Source: Allokutzneria oryzae (GTDB taxonomy: Bacteria > Actinomycetota > Actinomycetes > Mycobacteriales > Pseudonocardiaceae). From it: DNA of 64,000 nt. Within the stretch, counting starts at the first letter, position 1, and every line of letters begins with the position of its first letter. The stretch spans positions 62,001-126,000 of the forward strand of contig NZ_JBHLZU010000004.1 of NCBI RefSeq assembly GCF_042429765.1. The letters are read 5' to 3'. The notes under the pieces are model-generated. The model saw nothing but the letters and a program-made list of their open reading frames with translations, did no database searches and was not told the origin of the DNA. Positions 26,685-35,502 of the stretch are shown here, piece after piece. The translations under genes were made by a program, and so were the position numbers.

Positions 26685-26787
26685 GACAGATGATCCTGCC
26701 TTCGTCGGCGTCGTGGTGAACGGCGGATGGCTACTCTGGATCTGACGGCCCGCCCAGGCGGGCCCCTACGGCACGGGAGCAACCAGC

Positions 26788-27168
26788 ATGGGTGGCAACG
26801 GTGGTGGCTACTTGCGCCGCCTCATCCGCCGTCTGACCAGCGACGTCGCTGAGTTGGACGCCGATGACCTCTCGCGGAAAGCGGAGCAGCAGGGCGCTCG
26901 GCGTGCATGTGACTGCCGTTCCGGTGAAGAGGTCACCGTGGTAGGCAGGTTACGCAGCGTCGAGCTGTGTCCGAAGGACGCGGTCGCGACGCTGGAGGCC
27001 GAGCTCTACGACGGTACCGACGGCGTGCTGCTCGTGTGGCTCGGGCGCAGGCGTATCCCGGGCATCGAGCCCGGCCGGACGATAAAGGCACGAGGCCGCC
27101 TCGCGGTGCGGGACGGTCGGAAGGTCCTTTACAACCCTTACTACGAACTGCAGACAACTCATGACTGA
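26788..27168 (+). CDS. OB-fold nucleic-acid-binding protein
   Basis: 126 residues. The central part VTVVGRLRSVELCPKDAVATL and GTIKARGRLAV-like strand pattern are an OB fold like the tRNA-anticodon/RecG-type family. It is equivalent to Rv2694c and always paired with DUF3159. The start ATG 26788 follows GGGAGCAACC. It overlaps the DUF3159 gene by 8 bp, implying coupling. A function in nucleic acid binding is inferred from fold only. Confidence 0.85.
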   Translation: MGGNGGGYLRRLIRRLTSDVAELDADDLSRKAEQQGARRACDCRSGEEVTVVGRLRSVELCPKDAVATLEAELYDGTDGVLLVWLGRRRIPGIEPGRTIKARGRLAVRDGRKVLYNPYYELQTTHD

Positions 27169-27829
27169 ACCCAGCGAGACCACTGAGACCACCACCAAGC
27201 CCGAGCGGGCCGAGCCGACCCTGCTGGAGCAGATGGGCGGTGTCGTCGGGCTGGTCTCGTCGACCATCCCGGTCATCGTCTTCGTCACGGTCAACTCCAT
27301 CGCCGGGCTCCAGCCAGCCATCTGGTCGGCGCTGGGCGTCGCCGCCCTGATCGCCGTGTGGCGGCTGGTGCGCAAGGAGGCGCTGCAGCCTGCCGTCTCC
27401 GGCTTCCTCGGCGTCGGCATCTGCGTGTTCATCGCCAACCAGACCGGCGAAGCCAAGGGCTTCTTCCTCTTCGGCATCTGGGCGAGCCTGGTCTACGCCG
27501 GGGTGTTCCTGGTGTCGGTCCTGGTCCGCTGGCCGCTGGTCGGGGTGATCTGGTCCACCCTCAACGACACCGGCTTCGGCTGGCGGGGCAACCGCTCCGC
27601 GCGGCTGGCCTACGACATCGCGACGCTGGCGTGGATCCTCGTCTTCGGCGCCCGGTTCGTGGTGCAGAACTACCTCTACGACGCGAACCTCACCGGCTGG
27701 CTGACCGTCGCCAGGCTGTCCATGGGCTGGCCGCTGACGATCCTCGTCGGCCTGGTCACCGTGTGGGCGGTGCGCCGCGTCGGCAGGATCGAGAAGTCGC
27801 ACACGACGTCGAGCCCCGCGACCGCCTGA
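27161..27829 (+). CDS. DUF3159 family membrane protein
   Basis: 222 residues with five or six transmembrane spans (for instance GVVGLVSSTIPVIVFVTVNS and GFLGVGICVFIANQTGEAKG). A loop with FGWRGNRSARLAYDIATLAW and the downstream RFVVQNYLYD are typical of the family. It is equivalent to Rv2693c, function unknown, sometimes described as transporter-like. Overlap with the OB-fold gene suggests that they work together. A 38-bp palindrome terminates the pair. Confidence 0.87.
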   Translation: MTEPSETTETTTKPERAEPTLLEQMGGVVGLVSSTIPVIVFVTVNSIAGLQPAIWSALGVAALIAVWRLVRKEALQPAVSGFLGVGICVFIANQTGEAKGFFLFGIWASLVYAGVFLVSVLVRWPLVGVIWSTLNDTGFGWRGNRSARLAYDIATLAWILVFGARFVVQNYLYDANLTGWLTVARLSMGWPLTILVGLVTVWAVRRVGRIEKSHTTSSPATA

Positions 27830-27840
27830 GACCCGAGACG

Positions 27841-27878
27841 AGGAGCGGCGTCACCCCGGCCGGGGTGACGCCGCTCCT
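27841..27878. terminator. Terminator after DUF3159
   Basis: Perfect 38-bp palindrome (19-bp arms, starting AGGAGCGGCGTCACC), 11 bp after the stop. Confidence 0.85.
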
Positions 27879-27893
27879 GTCGTTCTGGGGCGC

Positions 27894-28147
27894 CCAGCGC
27901 CTGTCCCGCAAGTCTTCCCGATGCCCCCGAGGCGGCACGCCGCCCCCGCACCCCCGTGCACGCGTCGGCCAGCTGGCGTGGTCGAGGTTTTCGCGTTTTG
28001 TCACCTTAATGCGCGAAAGAGCGCTCTCATTTCGCATCAAGGTGACAAAACGCGAAACGAGGGGCACGTGGGTGAGGGCGCCAGGGGGTGGTGGGGGCTG
28101 GGGTGGTGGGGGTGGGGTGGTGTTGTCACTTGCAGGACACGACCTAG
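27894..28147. repeat. Dispersed palindromic element, copy B
   Basis: 254 bp between the convergent DUF3159 and TrkA genes. Ends are inverted: left CAGCGCCTGTCCCGCAAG, right CTTGCAGGACACGACCTAG. The core hairpin (about 27988-28057) has perfect 19-bp arms (TTTCGCGTTTTGTCACCTT on the left) and central GAGCGCTC. The right CTAG supplies the TAG stop of the TrkA gene. A G-rich tract (about 28067-28122) lies within it. Confidence 0.92.
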
Positions 28148-28800
28148 AAGCCCAGGGCCGAACGGATGTCGGACTCCACGTCGTCGGTGGCCACGAACAG
28201 CAGCTCGTCGCCCGCCTCCAGCGGGTCGTCGCCCTGCGGCACGATCACCCGTCCGCCGCGCAGCACCGTGACCAGCGCGGCGTTGCGCGGCAGCTCCAGG
28301 CTGTCGATGGTGCGCCCGGCCAGCGGCGTGTTCTCCGGCAGCGTGACCTCGACCAGGTTGGCCTGGCCCTGGCGCAGCGTCATCAGCCGCACCAGGTCGC
28401 CGACGGTCACCGCCTCCTCGACCATCGCGGCCAGCATCCTCGGCGTGGACACCGCCACGTCCACGCCCCACGCCTCGGTGAACAGCCACTCGTTGCGCGG
28501 GTCGTTGACCCTGGCCACGACGCGGCGCACCGCGAACTCCGTCTTGGCCAGCAGCGACACCACCAGGTTGACCTTGTCGTCACCGGTGGCCGCGATCACC
28601 ACGTCGCACAGCTCGATCCCGGCCTCCTCCAGCGAGGCCAGCTCGCAGGCGTCGGCGTGCACCCACTCGGCCTGCTCGACGCTCTGCGGCTCGAAGTGCT
28701 CCCGGTCCCGCTCGATCAGCATGACCTGGTGGTTGCTCTCCAGGAGCTCGTGGGCGATGGACCGGCCCACCGCGCCCGCTCCAGCGATGGCGACGCGCAT
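28144..28800 (-). CDS. TrkA family potassium-uptake regulatory protein (CeoC-like)
   Basis: 218 residues. An RCK_N Rossmann domain (MRVAIAGAGAVGRSIAHELL, acidic loop end IERD) binds NAD(H) or a nucleotide; the RCK_C domain follows (VEVTLPENTPLAGRTIDSLE). It overlaps the stop of the upstream TrkA gene by one base (TGATG), so the two subunits are co-translated, as Rv2692/Rv2691 are. It should gate a Trk/Ktr-type potassium channel, whose pore subunit is not in this window. Its stop codon is part of repeat copy B. Confidence 0.9.
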   Translation of the reverse strand: MRVAIAGAGAVGRSIAHELLESNHQVMLIERDREHFEPQSVEQAEWVHADACELASLEEAGIELCDVVIAATGDDKVNLVVSLLAKTEFAVRRVVARVNDPRNEWLFTEAWGVDVAVSTPRMLAAMVEEAVTVGDLVRLMTLRQGQANLVEVTLPENTPLAGRTIDSLELPRNAALVTVLRGGRVIVPQGDDPLEAGDELLFVATDDVESDIRSALGF

Positions 28801-29465
28801 CAGTGCCCCTCCTCCGGCGACTCGGCTGCGGACTTGGCGACCTCGGTCACCGTGCCGGACAGCGCCGCCACGTAGATCGCGTCGTCGGCCTGCACCACGG
28901 AGTCCGGCGTCGGCAGCACGCCGGTGCCGAAGCGCATGATGAACGCCACGCGCGCCCCGGTGACCTCCTCCAGCTCGCGCACCGGGCGGCCCACCCAGTG
29001 CTCGTGCACGGGCAGCTGGAGCACGGCAACGGTGCCAGAGGGGTCCCGCCACGCCGACGCCGTGCCCTCGGGCAGCAGCATCCGCATGAACCGGTCCGTG
29101 GTCCACGGCACGGTCGCCACGGTCGGGATGCCCAGCCGCTCGTAGACCGCGGCGCGCTTGGGGTCGTAGATCCGGGCCACGACGTGCTCGACGCCGAAGG
29201 TCTCCTTCGCCACCCGCGCGGAGATGATGTTGGAGTTGTCCCCGTTGGACACCGCGGCGAACGCGCCGGCGCGCTCGATGCCCGCCTCGACGAGCACCTG
29301 CCGGTGGTAGCCGATCCCGGTCACCTGCTGACCGTGGAAGTCGCTGCCGAGGCGGCGGAACGCCTGCGCGTTCTTGTCGATGACGGCGACGGAGTGGTCG
29401 AGCCGTTCGAGGCCCTTGGCCAGCGACGAGCCGACCCGGCCGCAGCCCATGATCACCACGTGCAC
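28800..29465 (-). CDS. TrkA family potassium-uptake regulatory protein (CeoB-like)
   Basis: 221 residues with RCK_N (MHVVIMGCGRVGSSLAKGL, then VAVIDKN) and RCK_C (VLQLPVHEHWVGRPVRELE) domains. It is the first gene of the two-TrkA unit and is divergent from the APC permease. It would form a heteromeric ring with the product of the gene it overlaps. Equivalent to Rv2691 (ceoB). Confidence 0.9.
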   Translation of the reverse strand: MHVVIMGCGRVGSSLAKGLERLDHSVAVIDKNAQAFRRLGSDFHGQQVTGIGYHRQVLVEAGIERAGAFAAVSNGDNSNIISARVAKETFGVEHVVARIYDPKRAAVYERLGIPTVATVPWTTDRFMRMLLPEGTASAWRDPSGTVAVLQLPVHEHWVGRPVRELEEVTGARVAFIMRFGTGVLPTPDSVVQADDAIYVAALSGTVTEVAKSAAESPEEGH

Positions 29466-29608
29466 GATGTGCCCTCCTGCTGACGCGGCTGCTGCAACGT
29501 ACCTTCCTCCGTCATTCCACTGGTCCTCGCCGGGAGTATCACCCGGACGGGACTCAACCTACCCACGGCTGCTCCGTCTTGGTGAGTGGAACGAATACCC
29601 TTCGTCGC

Positions 29609-31636
29609 GTGTCCAAGTTCGCTACCGCGGCGAAGCGCCTCCTTCTGGGGCGTCCGTTCCGCAGCGACCGGCTCTCGCACACGCTTCTGCCGAAGCGGAT
29701 CGCGTTGCCGGTCTTCGCCTCCGACGCCTTGTCCTCCGTGGCATACGCGCCCGAGGAAATCTTCATCGTGCTCTCGGTGGCCGGTTTGTCCGGTTACGTC
29801 TTCGCGCCGTGGATCGGTGTCGCCGTCGCTGTGGTGATGCTCACCGTGGTGTTCAGCTACCGCCAGAACGTGCACGCCTATCCCTCCGGCGGTGGCGACT
29901 ACGAGGTCGCGATGGTGAACCTCGGCAGGTACGGCGGGCTCACGGTCGGCAGCGCGCTGCTGGTCGACTACATCCTCACCGTCGCGGTGTCGATCTCCTC
30001 GGCGATGGCGAACCTCGGCTCGCTGTTCCCCTACGTCGCCACGCACAAGGTCGCCTTCGCCGTCGGCGCGATCGTGCTGCTGACCGCGATCAACCTGCGC
30101 GGGGTCCGCGAGTCCGGCAGCGCGTTCGCGGTCCCGACCTACGCGTTCATGCTCGGAATGATCTTCATGATCCTCTTCGGCATGGTGCGCGGTTTCGTCT
30201 TCGGCGAGGACATGCCCGCCGAGAGCGCCGCCTTCCAGCTCAAGGCCGAGAACGACCAGCTGATGGGGCTGGCCTTCGGCATGCTCATCCTGCGCTCGTT
30301 CACCCAGGGCTGCGCCGCGCTGACCGGGGTCGAGGCGATCAGCAACGGCGTCCCGGCCTTCCGCAAGCCGAAGTCCCGCAACGCGGCGACCACGCTGCTG
30401 ATGATGGGCGGCGTCGCGGTCACCATGCTGATGGGCCTGGTCGTGCTGGCCCAGCTGACCGGCGTGAAGATCGCCGAGCACCCGGAGACCCAGCTCGTCG
30501 GGGCGCCGGAGGGCTACCAGCAGAAGACGATGGTGGTGCAGATCGCCAACGCGGTCTTCAACGAGTTCCCGGCGGGCGCGTTCTTCATCGCGGGCGTCAC
30601 GGCGCTGATCCTGGTGCTGGCGGCGAACACCGCGTTCAACGGCTTCCCCGTGCTCGGCTCGATCCTGGCCCAGGACCGCTACCTGCCGCGCCAGCTGCAC
30701 ACCAGGGGCGACCGGCTGGCCTTCTCCAACGGCATCGTCTTCCTCGCGGGCTTCGCGGTGCTGCTGGTGATCCTCTACGAGGCCGAGGTCAGCAGGCTGA
30801 TCCCGCTCTACACCGTCGGCGTCTTCGTCTCGTTCACGTTGAGCCAGGCGGGCATGGTGCGGCACTGGAACCGGTTGCTGCGCTCGGAAACCGACGCGGA
30901 CGCCCGCAAGCGGATCCTCCGCTCCCGACTCATCAGCGGCTTCGGCACGGTGATGACCGGCGTGGTCCTCGTCATCGTGCTGATCACCAAGTTCACCCTC
31001 GGCGCGTGGATCGCCATCGTGGCCATGGCCGCGGTCTTCGTGCTGATGACCGGGATCCGCAAGCACTACGACCAGGTCTCCGAGGAGCTCGCGGCCGCCG
31101 AGATCGCCGTCGGCAAGGCGATGCTGCCCTCGCGCAACCACGCCGTGGTGCTGATCTCCAAGCTGCACCTGCCGACGATGCGCGCGCTGGCCTACGCGCG
31201 GGCGACCCGGCCGGACGTGCTGGAGGCGGTCACGGTCAACGTCGACGACGTGGACACCAGGAAGCTCGTCACCCGCTGGGAGAAGGAGCACATCAAGGTG
31301 CCGCTGAAGGTGATCGAGTCGCCGTACCGCGAGATCACCAAGCCCGTGCTGGACTACGTGAAGCGCATTCGCAGCGACAACCCCCGTGACGTGGTCACGG
31401 TGTTCATCCCGGAGTACGTGGTGGGGCGCTGGTGGGAGCAGGTCCTGCACAACCAGAGCGCCTTGCGACTCAAGGGAAGGCTGCTGTTCCAACCGGGTGT
31501 GATGGTGACCAGCGTGCCGTGGCAGCTGGCCTCCTCGCAGCGGGTCCAAGACAAGGCCGTGGTCGCACCGGGATCGGTGCGGCGAGGGCTAGGCGAACAA
31601 CCGGGCAGGAATCCCCAGCGTGACAACAAGAACTGA
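29609..31636 (+). CDS. APC superfamily amino-acid/potassium-type permease
   Basis: 675 residues from GTG 29609, chosen because family members begin SKFATAAKRLLLGRPFRSDR; GTG 29579 is possible. Twelve or so transmembrane spans cover about 45-480 (early LPVFASDALSSVAYAPEEIF), followed by a 190-residue cytosolic tail with a universal-stress-like fold. This is the layout of the APC/KUP-like group containing Rv2690c. Its substrate is unknown; proximity to the TrkA pair suggests a link to cation or osmotic balance. It overlaps the methyltransferase gene by 17 bp. Confidence 0.86.
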   Translation: MSKFATAAKRLLLGRPFRSDRLSHTLLPKRIALPVFASDALSSVAYAPEEIFIVLSVAGLSGYVFAPWIGVAVAVVMLTVVFSYRQNVHAYPSGGGDYEVAMVNLGRYGGLTVGSALLVDYILTVAVSISSAMANLGSLFPYVATHKVAFAVGAIVLLTAINLRGVRESGSAFAVPTYAFMLGMIFMILFGMVRGFVFGEDMPAESAAFQLKAENDQLMGLAFGMLILRSFTQGCAALTGVEAISNGVPAFRKPKSRNAATTLLMMGGVAVTMLMGLVVLAQLTGVKIAEHPETQLVGAPEGYQQKTMVVQIANAVFNEFPAGAFFIAGVTALILVLAANTAFNGFPVLGSILAQDRYLPRQLHTRGDRLAFSNGIVFLAGFAVLLVILYEAEVSRLIPLYTVGVFVSFTLSQAGMVRHWNRLLRSETDADARKRILRSRLISGFGTVMTGVVLVIVLITKFTLGAWIAIVAMAAVFVLMTGIRKHYDQVSEELAAAEIAVGKAMLPSRNHAVVLISKLHLPTMRALAYARATRPDVLEAVTVNVDDVDTRKLVTRWEKEHIKVPLKVIESPYREITKPVLDYVKRIRSDNPRDVVTVFIPEYVVGRWWEQVLHNQSALRLKGRLLFQPGVMVTSVPWQLASSQRVQDKAVVAPGSVRRGLGEQPGRNPQRDNKN

Positions 31637-32834
31637 CCACAAGCCCGACTGGACCGGCCGCAGGATCGAGCTGGAGGTCGGCGCGGTCGCGCACGGCGGC
31701 CACTGCGTCGCCCGGCACGACAACCGCGTTCTCTTCGTGCGGCACGCGTTGCCGGGCGAGGTGGTGGTCGCCGAGGTGACCGAGGACAAGGGCGGCTCGT
31801 TCTGCCGCGCGGACGCGGTCGAGGTGCTCAAGCCGTCCGAGGACCGCGTCGAACCTCCTTGTCCCGCAGCGGTTCCCGGCGGCTGCGGAGGGTGCGACTT
31901 CCAGCACGCGAGGCCCGAGGCGCAGCGGTCGCTGAAGGCCTCGGTGGTCCGGGAGCAGCTGAAGCGGCTGGCGGGCCTGGACTGGGACGTCGAGGTCGAG
32001 GAGCTGGCGGAGAGCCCGCTCGGCTGGCGCACCCGCGTCCGGCTCGCGGTGGACCGCGAGGGCCGGGCGGGACTGCGCGGCCAGCGCAGCCACCGCGTGA
32101 TCCCGATCGACGACTGCCCGATCGCCTCGCCCGGCGCGCTGCCGGAGGTGCTGCGGCAGCGGTGGAAGCCGGGCGCCGAGGTGCAGGTGACCCGCGACGG
32201 CGACGGCGAGCTGCACGTGACGGAGTGGGTGCGCAACCAGCGCCCCCGGTTCGCGGTGGGCAGCGGGACGGCGACCGAGCACGCGGGCGGGCGGGACTGG
32301 CAGGTCGACGCCAGCGGCTTCTGGCAGGTCCACCCGGCGGCGGCCGACACCCTGGTCTCGGTGGTCGCGGAGTTCGCGGACGCCGCACCCGGCGCGACGG
32401 CCTGGGACCTCTACGGCGGCGTCGGCCTGTTCGCCTCGGCGCTGGCCGAGCAGGTCGGCCCGTCCGGTTCGGTCACGGTCGTGGAGTCCTCGGCGCGGGC
32501 GGTGGAGTCCGGCCGCCGCAGCCTCGCCGACATGCCACAGGTGAACTTCGTGACCGGGCTGGTGGAAAAGGTGCTCGGATCGTCCGAAATGGACGGGCAG
32601 TGGCCGGACGCGGTGGTGCTCGACCCGCCGCGCAAGGGAGCGGGGCGCGCGGTGGTGGACGCGGTGTGCGACGTCTCGCCGCGCCGCGTCGTGCACATCG
32701 CCTGCGACCCGGCGGCGCTGGCGCGCGACGTCGCCGACTTCGCGGCCAACGGCTACCGCCTCGCGGCGCTGCGCGCCTTCGACGCCTTCCCCATGACCCA
32801 CCACATCGAGTGCGTCGCCCTCTTCACCGACTGA
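31620..32834 (+). CDS. TrmA/RumA-type RNA methyltransferase
   Basis: 404 residues. An N-terminal TRAM domain (RIELEVGAVAHGGHCVARHD) is followed by a [4Fe-4S] site (C-x5-GGCGGC plus DDC) and a SAM-binding domain (WDLYGGVGLFASAL). The catalytic Cys lies in HIACDPAALARD and the base in HHIECVALF. It should make 5-methyluridine in tRNA or rRNA. It overlaps the permease gene by 17 bp as in M. tuberculosis (Rv2690c/Rv2689c). A dispersed hairpin element lies just after its stop. Confidence 0.92.
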   Translation: MTTRTDHKPDWTGRRIELEVGAVAHGGHCVARHDNRVLFVRHALPGEVVVAEVTEDKGGSFCRADAVEVLKPSEDRVEPPCPAAVPGGCGGCDFQHARPEAQRSLKASVVREQLKRLAGLDWDVEVEELAESPLGWRTRVRLAVDREGRAGLRGQRSHRVIPIDDCPIASPGALPEVLRQRWKPGAEVQVTRDGDGELHVTEWVRNQRPRFAVGSGTATEHAGGRDWQVDASGFWQVHPAAADTLVSVVAEFADAAPGATAWDLYGGVGLFASALAEQVGPSGSVTVVESSARAVESGRRSLADMPQVNFVTGLVEKVLGSSEMDGQWPDAVVLDPPRKGAGRAVVDAVCDVSPRRVVHIACDPAALARDVADFAANGYRLAALRAFDAFPMTHHIECVALFTD

Positions 32835-32840
32835 CTTCCG

Positions 32841-32902
32841 GCCATTCGCGGGCTTATGGACGCCTCGGGAGCTCCGAACAGGTCCATAAGCCCGCGAATG
32901 GC
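32841..32902. repeat. Dispersed 60-bp hairpin element, copy 1
   Basis: Perfect 21-bp inverted arms (GCCATTCGCGGGCTTATGG at the left end) around a 20-nt loop containing GGAGCTCC. It lies between two convergent genes and could act as a bidirectional terminator. It is the reverse complement of copy 2 (55759-55822) with one loop difference seen. Confidence 0.93.
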
Positions 32903-32904
32903 GG

Positions 32905-34086
32905 TCAGGTGGTGAGGAGGGTGTCGATGGCGGTGGGGGAGAAGACGGCCTCCGCCGCCAGACCGGCCAGGCCGATGAGGGGCGCCCGGTCGCCAAGGCG
33001 GGCGGAGGAGATCTCCAGGTCGCGGAGGGCCACCGGGTGGGCCTGGTCCAGCACCGCCGCCCGGACCGCGTCGAGGAACTCCGGCAGGGCGCCGATCGGG
33101 CCGCCCAGGCGCAGGTGCTGGGGGTTGACGATGCTGACCACCGTCGCCAGGACCCCGCCGAGCAGTCGGCCCGCCTCGGTCACCAGGTCCACCGCCTCCT
33201 GACGGTTCTGCTCCACCTGGCGCACCACGTCGGGCAGGGTGCGCGCGCCCGACGAGCGCAGCCGCCGGACGAGCGCCCTGCCGCCGGCCACCGCCGCCAG
33301 GCAGCCGGTGCGGCCGCAGCTGCAGCGCTCCTCGTGGCCCGCCAGCTTGATGTGGCCGATCTCGCCGGCGCTGCCGGTGACCCCGCGGTACGGGCGGCGG
33401 CCGATCACCACGCCGCTGCCGATGCCGGTCGCCACCTTCACGCCGAGCAGGGTGGTCGCGGGTGCCCCGTCGGCGAGGTGCTCGCCGAAGGCCAGCGCGT
33501 TGGCGTCGTTCTCCACCAGGACCGGGACGTCGAGCTGGGAGGCGATCAGGTCGTGCACCGCGGTCCCCGACCAGCCGGGCATCGTCGGCGGGGCCGTGTT
33601 GGCCCCGGACGCCGGATCGACCTGGCCGGGGATGCCGACGCCCATCGCGCAGAAGTCGTCGGAGCGGCCGGTCTCGTCGAGCAGCTCCCGGCCGATCTCC
33701 AGCACGCGGCGCAGCACCGACTCCGGGTCCTGGCGGGCGGGGACGCGTTCGCGGCGGTCGGCAAGGACCGTCGCGGTGAGGTCGGCGACCGCGACCGTCA
33801 GGTGGCTGACGCCGATGTCGGCGACCAGGGCGCAGCGGCCCGTCTCGTCGGCCGCCAGCAGCTCCGCGCGCCTGCCGCCGCTCGACGCCTGGTGGCCCAC
33901 CGTGCGCAGCAGCTTCAGCCTGCCGAGCGCGTCGAGGCGCTCCACCATGGTCGCGCGGGACAGCCCGACCCTGGCCTGCAGCTCCTGGCGGGTCATCGGG
34001 CCGTCCCTGCGCAGCACCTCCAGGACCCGGCCTGGGGAAGCGGGCCCCGTTGGGATGCTGACCGCGGCGTTGACGTCGACCTGCAC
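32905..34086 (-). CDS. ROK family transcriptional repressor of the adjacent sugar operon
   Basis: 393 residues from GTG 34086. A winged helix-turn-helix (MTRQELQARVGLSRATMVER, about 31-50) precedes the ROK domain with VLVENDANALAFGEH, ATGIGSGVVIG and zinc motif CSCGRTGCL. It is divergent from the solute-binding-protein gene with a perfect inverted repeat at 34116-34130 between them, the probable operator. It likely releases DNA when a sugar or sugar phosphate binds. The specific effector is unknown. Confidence 0.88.
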   Translation of the reverse strand: MQVDVNAAVSIPTGPASPGRVLEVLRRDGPMTRQELQARVGLSRATMVERLDALGRLKLLRTVGHQASSGGRRAELLAADETGRCALVADIGVSHLTVAVADLTATVLADRRERVPARQDPESVLRRVLEIGRELLDETGRSDDFCAMGVGIPGQVDPASGANTAPPTMPGWSGTAVHDLIASQLDVPVLVENDANALAFGEHLADGAPATTLLGVKVATGIGSGVVIGRRPYRGVTGSAGEIGHIKLAGHEERCSCGRTGCLAAVAGGRALVRRLRSSGARTLPDVVRQVEQNRQEAVDLVTEAGRLLGGVLATVVSIVNPQHLRLGGPIGALPEFLDAVRAAVLDQAHPVALRDLEISSARLGDRAPLIGLAGLAAEAVFSPTAIDTLLTT

Positions 34087-34115
34087 ACCACCTATCTTGA
34101 GCCACCCGCACTTAT

Positions 34116-34130
34116 GTCTAGCAACTAGAC
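34116..34130. promoter_or_regulatory. Probable operator of the ROK regulator
   Basis: GTCTAG-CAA-CTAGAC, a perfect 6-3-6 inverted repeat, 29 bp from the ROK gene start and 51 bp from the transporter start at 34182. CTAG is rare in this GC-rich DNA, which makes two copies in 15 bp notable. Confidence 0.65.
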
Positions 34131-34181
34131 GGAAGTGGTGCCACCGTCCGGATGACGCGGACGAGTCACAAGGAGGTGACT

Positions 34182-35501
34182 GTGGTCGAACCAGTCCGGC
34201 TCTCCCGCCGCGGCCTGCTGCGCGGTGCCCTCGGCACGGGCGCCGCGTCGCTGCTCGGCGGTTGCACCGGGTTCGCCACCTCCGGGACCTCGGGGCTGAC
34301 GTTCCTGTCGACCCAGTTCACGCCGGTCGAGGAGGCGGAGCGGTTCCGGGCCCTGCTGCGCAAGGGCTTCGACGGCGACGTCGGCTACGTCACCAGCGAC
34401 CCCGGTCCCTTCGCCACCCAGGTCCGCAGCCAGGTCGACGCGGGCAACGTCCGGGTGAGCCTGCTCGGCGGCCTGCACGGCGACCTCGCGCCGCTCGCCC
34501 CCGACCACCTGGAGGACCTCACCGACATCGTCTCCGACTTCAGCTCGCTGGGCTGGCCGCCGGAGTACCTGGAGCTGGCCAGGGTCGGCACCGACCGCAC
34601 CTGGTACGTGCCGTGGGCGCAGGCCAGCTACGTGCTCGCCGCGCACGTGGACGCCTTGCAGCACCTGCCGTCCGGCGCCGACGCCGAGGACCTGACCTAC
34701 GACCAGTTCCTGGACTGGGCGGTTGCGGCCCGCCGCGCCAACGACAACCGGCCGATGCTCGGGCTGCCCGGCGGGCCGAAGGGCCTGCTGCACCGGTTCT
34801 TCCAGGGGTACCTGCTGCCGTCCTTCACCGGTGGGCAGATCACCACGTTCCGCTCGCCGGAGGCGGTCACCGCCTGGGAGTACGTGCGCGAGCTCTGGCG
34901 CAACTGCGCGCCCGCGAGCACGAACTACGACTTCATGCAGGACCCCTTGGAGGCCAACGAGGTCCGCTTCGCGTGGGATCACGTGGCGCGACTGGTCAAC
35001 GTGCCGAAGCGGGAGCCGGACAGGTGGCGGATGATGCCAGCGCCGCGCGGTCCCAAGGGGCGCGGTTACATGGCCGTGCTGACCGGGCTCGCCATTCCCA
35101 AGGGAGCGCCGGACCAGGACCAGGCGCGCCGGTTGGTCGCCGCGCTCAGCCGCGCCGAGACGCAGGTCGAGCTGTTGCGCGCCAACGCTTTCTTCCCCAC
35201 CGTGCGGACACAGATCCCCGACAACCTGCCGCCTGCGATCCGGATGGAGGCCGCCGCGGTGGCCAAGCAGCGGGAGTCCAAGGGCGCGCTGCTGTCGCTG
35301 CCGCCGGTCGGGCTCGGCAGCAAGGAGGGCGAGCTGAGCAAGGCGTTCAAGGACTGCTTCCAGTCCATCGTGCTCGGCGGGGCCGATGTGAGGTCCACAT
35401 TGGACGCTCAGGCCAAGGTGGTCGGCAAGGTGCTCGCCGAGGCCAAGGTTCCTTGCTGGGCGCCCGATCCACGCGGCACCGGCGTCTGCGAGGTGATGTG
35501 A
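34182..35501 (+). CDS. Carbohydrate ABC transporter, substrate-binding lipoprotein
   Basis: 439 residues from GTG 34182, with AAGGAGG five bases upstream. The N-terminus combines a twin-arginine motif (LSRRGLLRG) with a lipobox (LLGGCTG), so it is probably a Tat-exported lipoprotein. The body follows the MalE-type cluster: GLTFLSTQFTPVEEAERF at the start, later FAWDHVARLVNVPKREPDRW. It binds the imported sugar for the two permeases downstream. The ligand may be glucosylglycerate or a related glucoside, judged from the hydrolase at the end of the operon. Confidence 0.86.
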   Translation: MVEPVRLSRRGLLRGALGTGAASLLGGCTGFATSGTSGLTFLSTQFTPVEEAERFRALLRKGFDGDVGYVTSDPGPFATQVRSQVDAGNVRVSLLGGLHGDLAPLAPDHLEDLTDIVSDFSSLGWPPEYLELARVGTDRTWYVPWAQASYVLAAHVDALQHLPSGADAEDLTYDQFLDWAVAARRANDNRPMLGLPGGPKGLLHRFFQGYLLPSFTGGQITTFRSPEAVTAWEYVRELWRNCAPASTNYDFMQDPLEANEVRFAWDHVARLVNVPKREPDRWRMMPAPRGPKGRGYMAVLTGLAIPKGAPDQDQARRLVAALSRAETQVELLRANAFFPTVRTQIPDNLPPAIRMEAAAVAKQRESKGALLSLPPVGLGSKEGELSKAFKDCFQSIVLGGADVRSTLDAQAKVVGKVLAEAKVPCWAPDPRGTGVCEVM

Positions 35502-35502
35502 G

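Noticed and set aside
25744..26745. A 333-codon plus-strand frame across the gap and opposite the hydrolase
   Set aside because: The hydrolase on the minus strand has a clear GxSxG and conserved position; the plus frame has only composition-driven residues.
28067..28122. G-rich tract in copy B as a CRISPR or microsatellite locus
   Set aside because: Irregular GGGTGG runs without regular repeat and spacer units; explained as part of the element flank.
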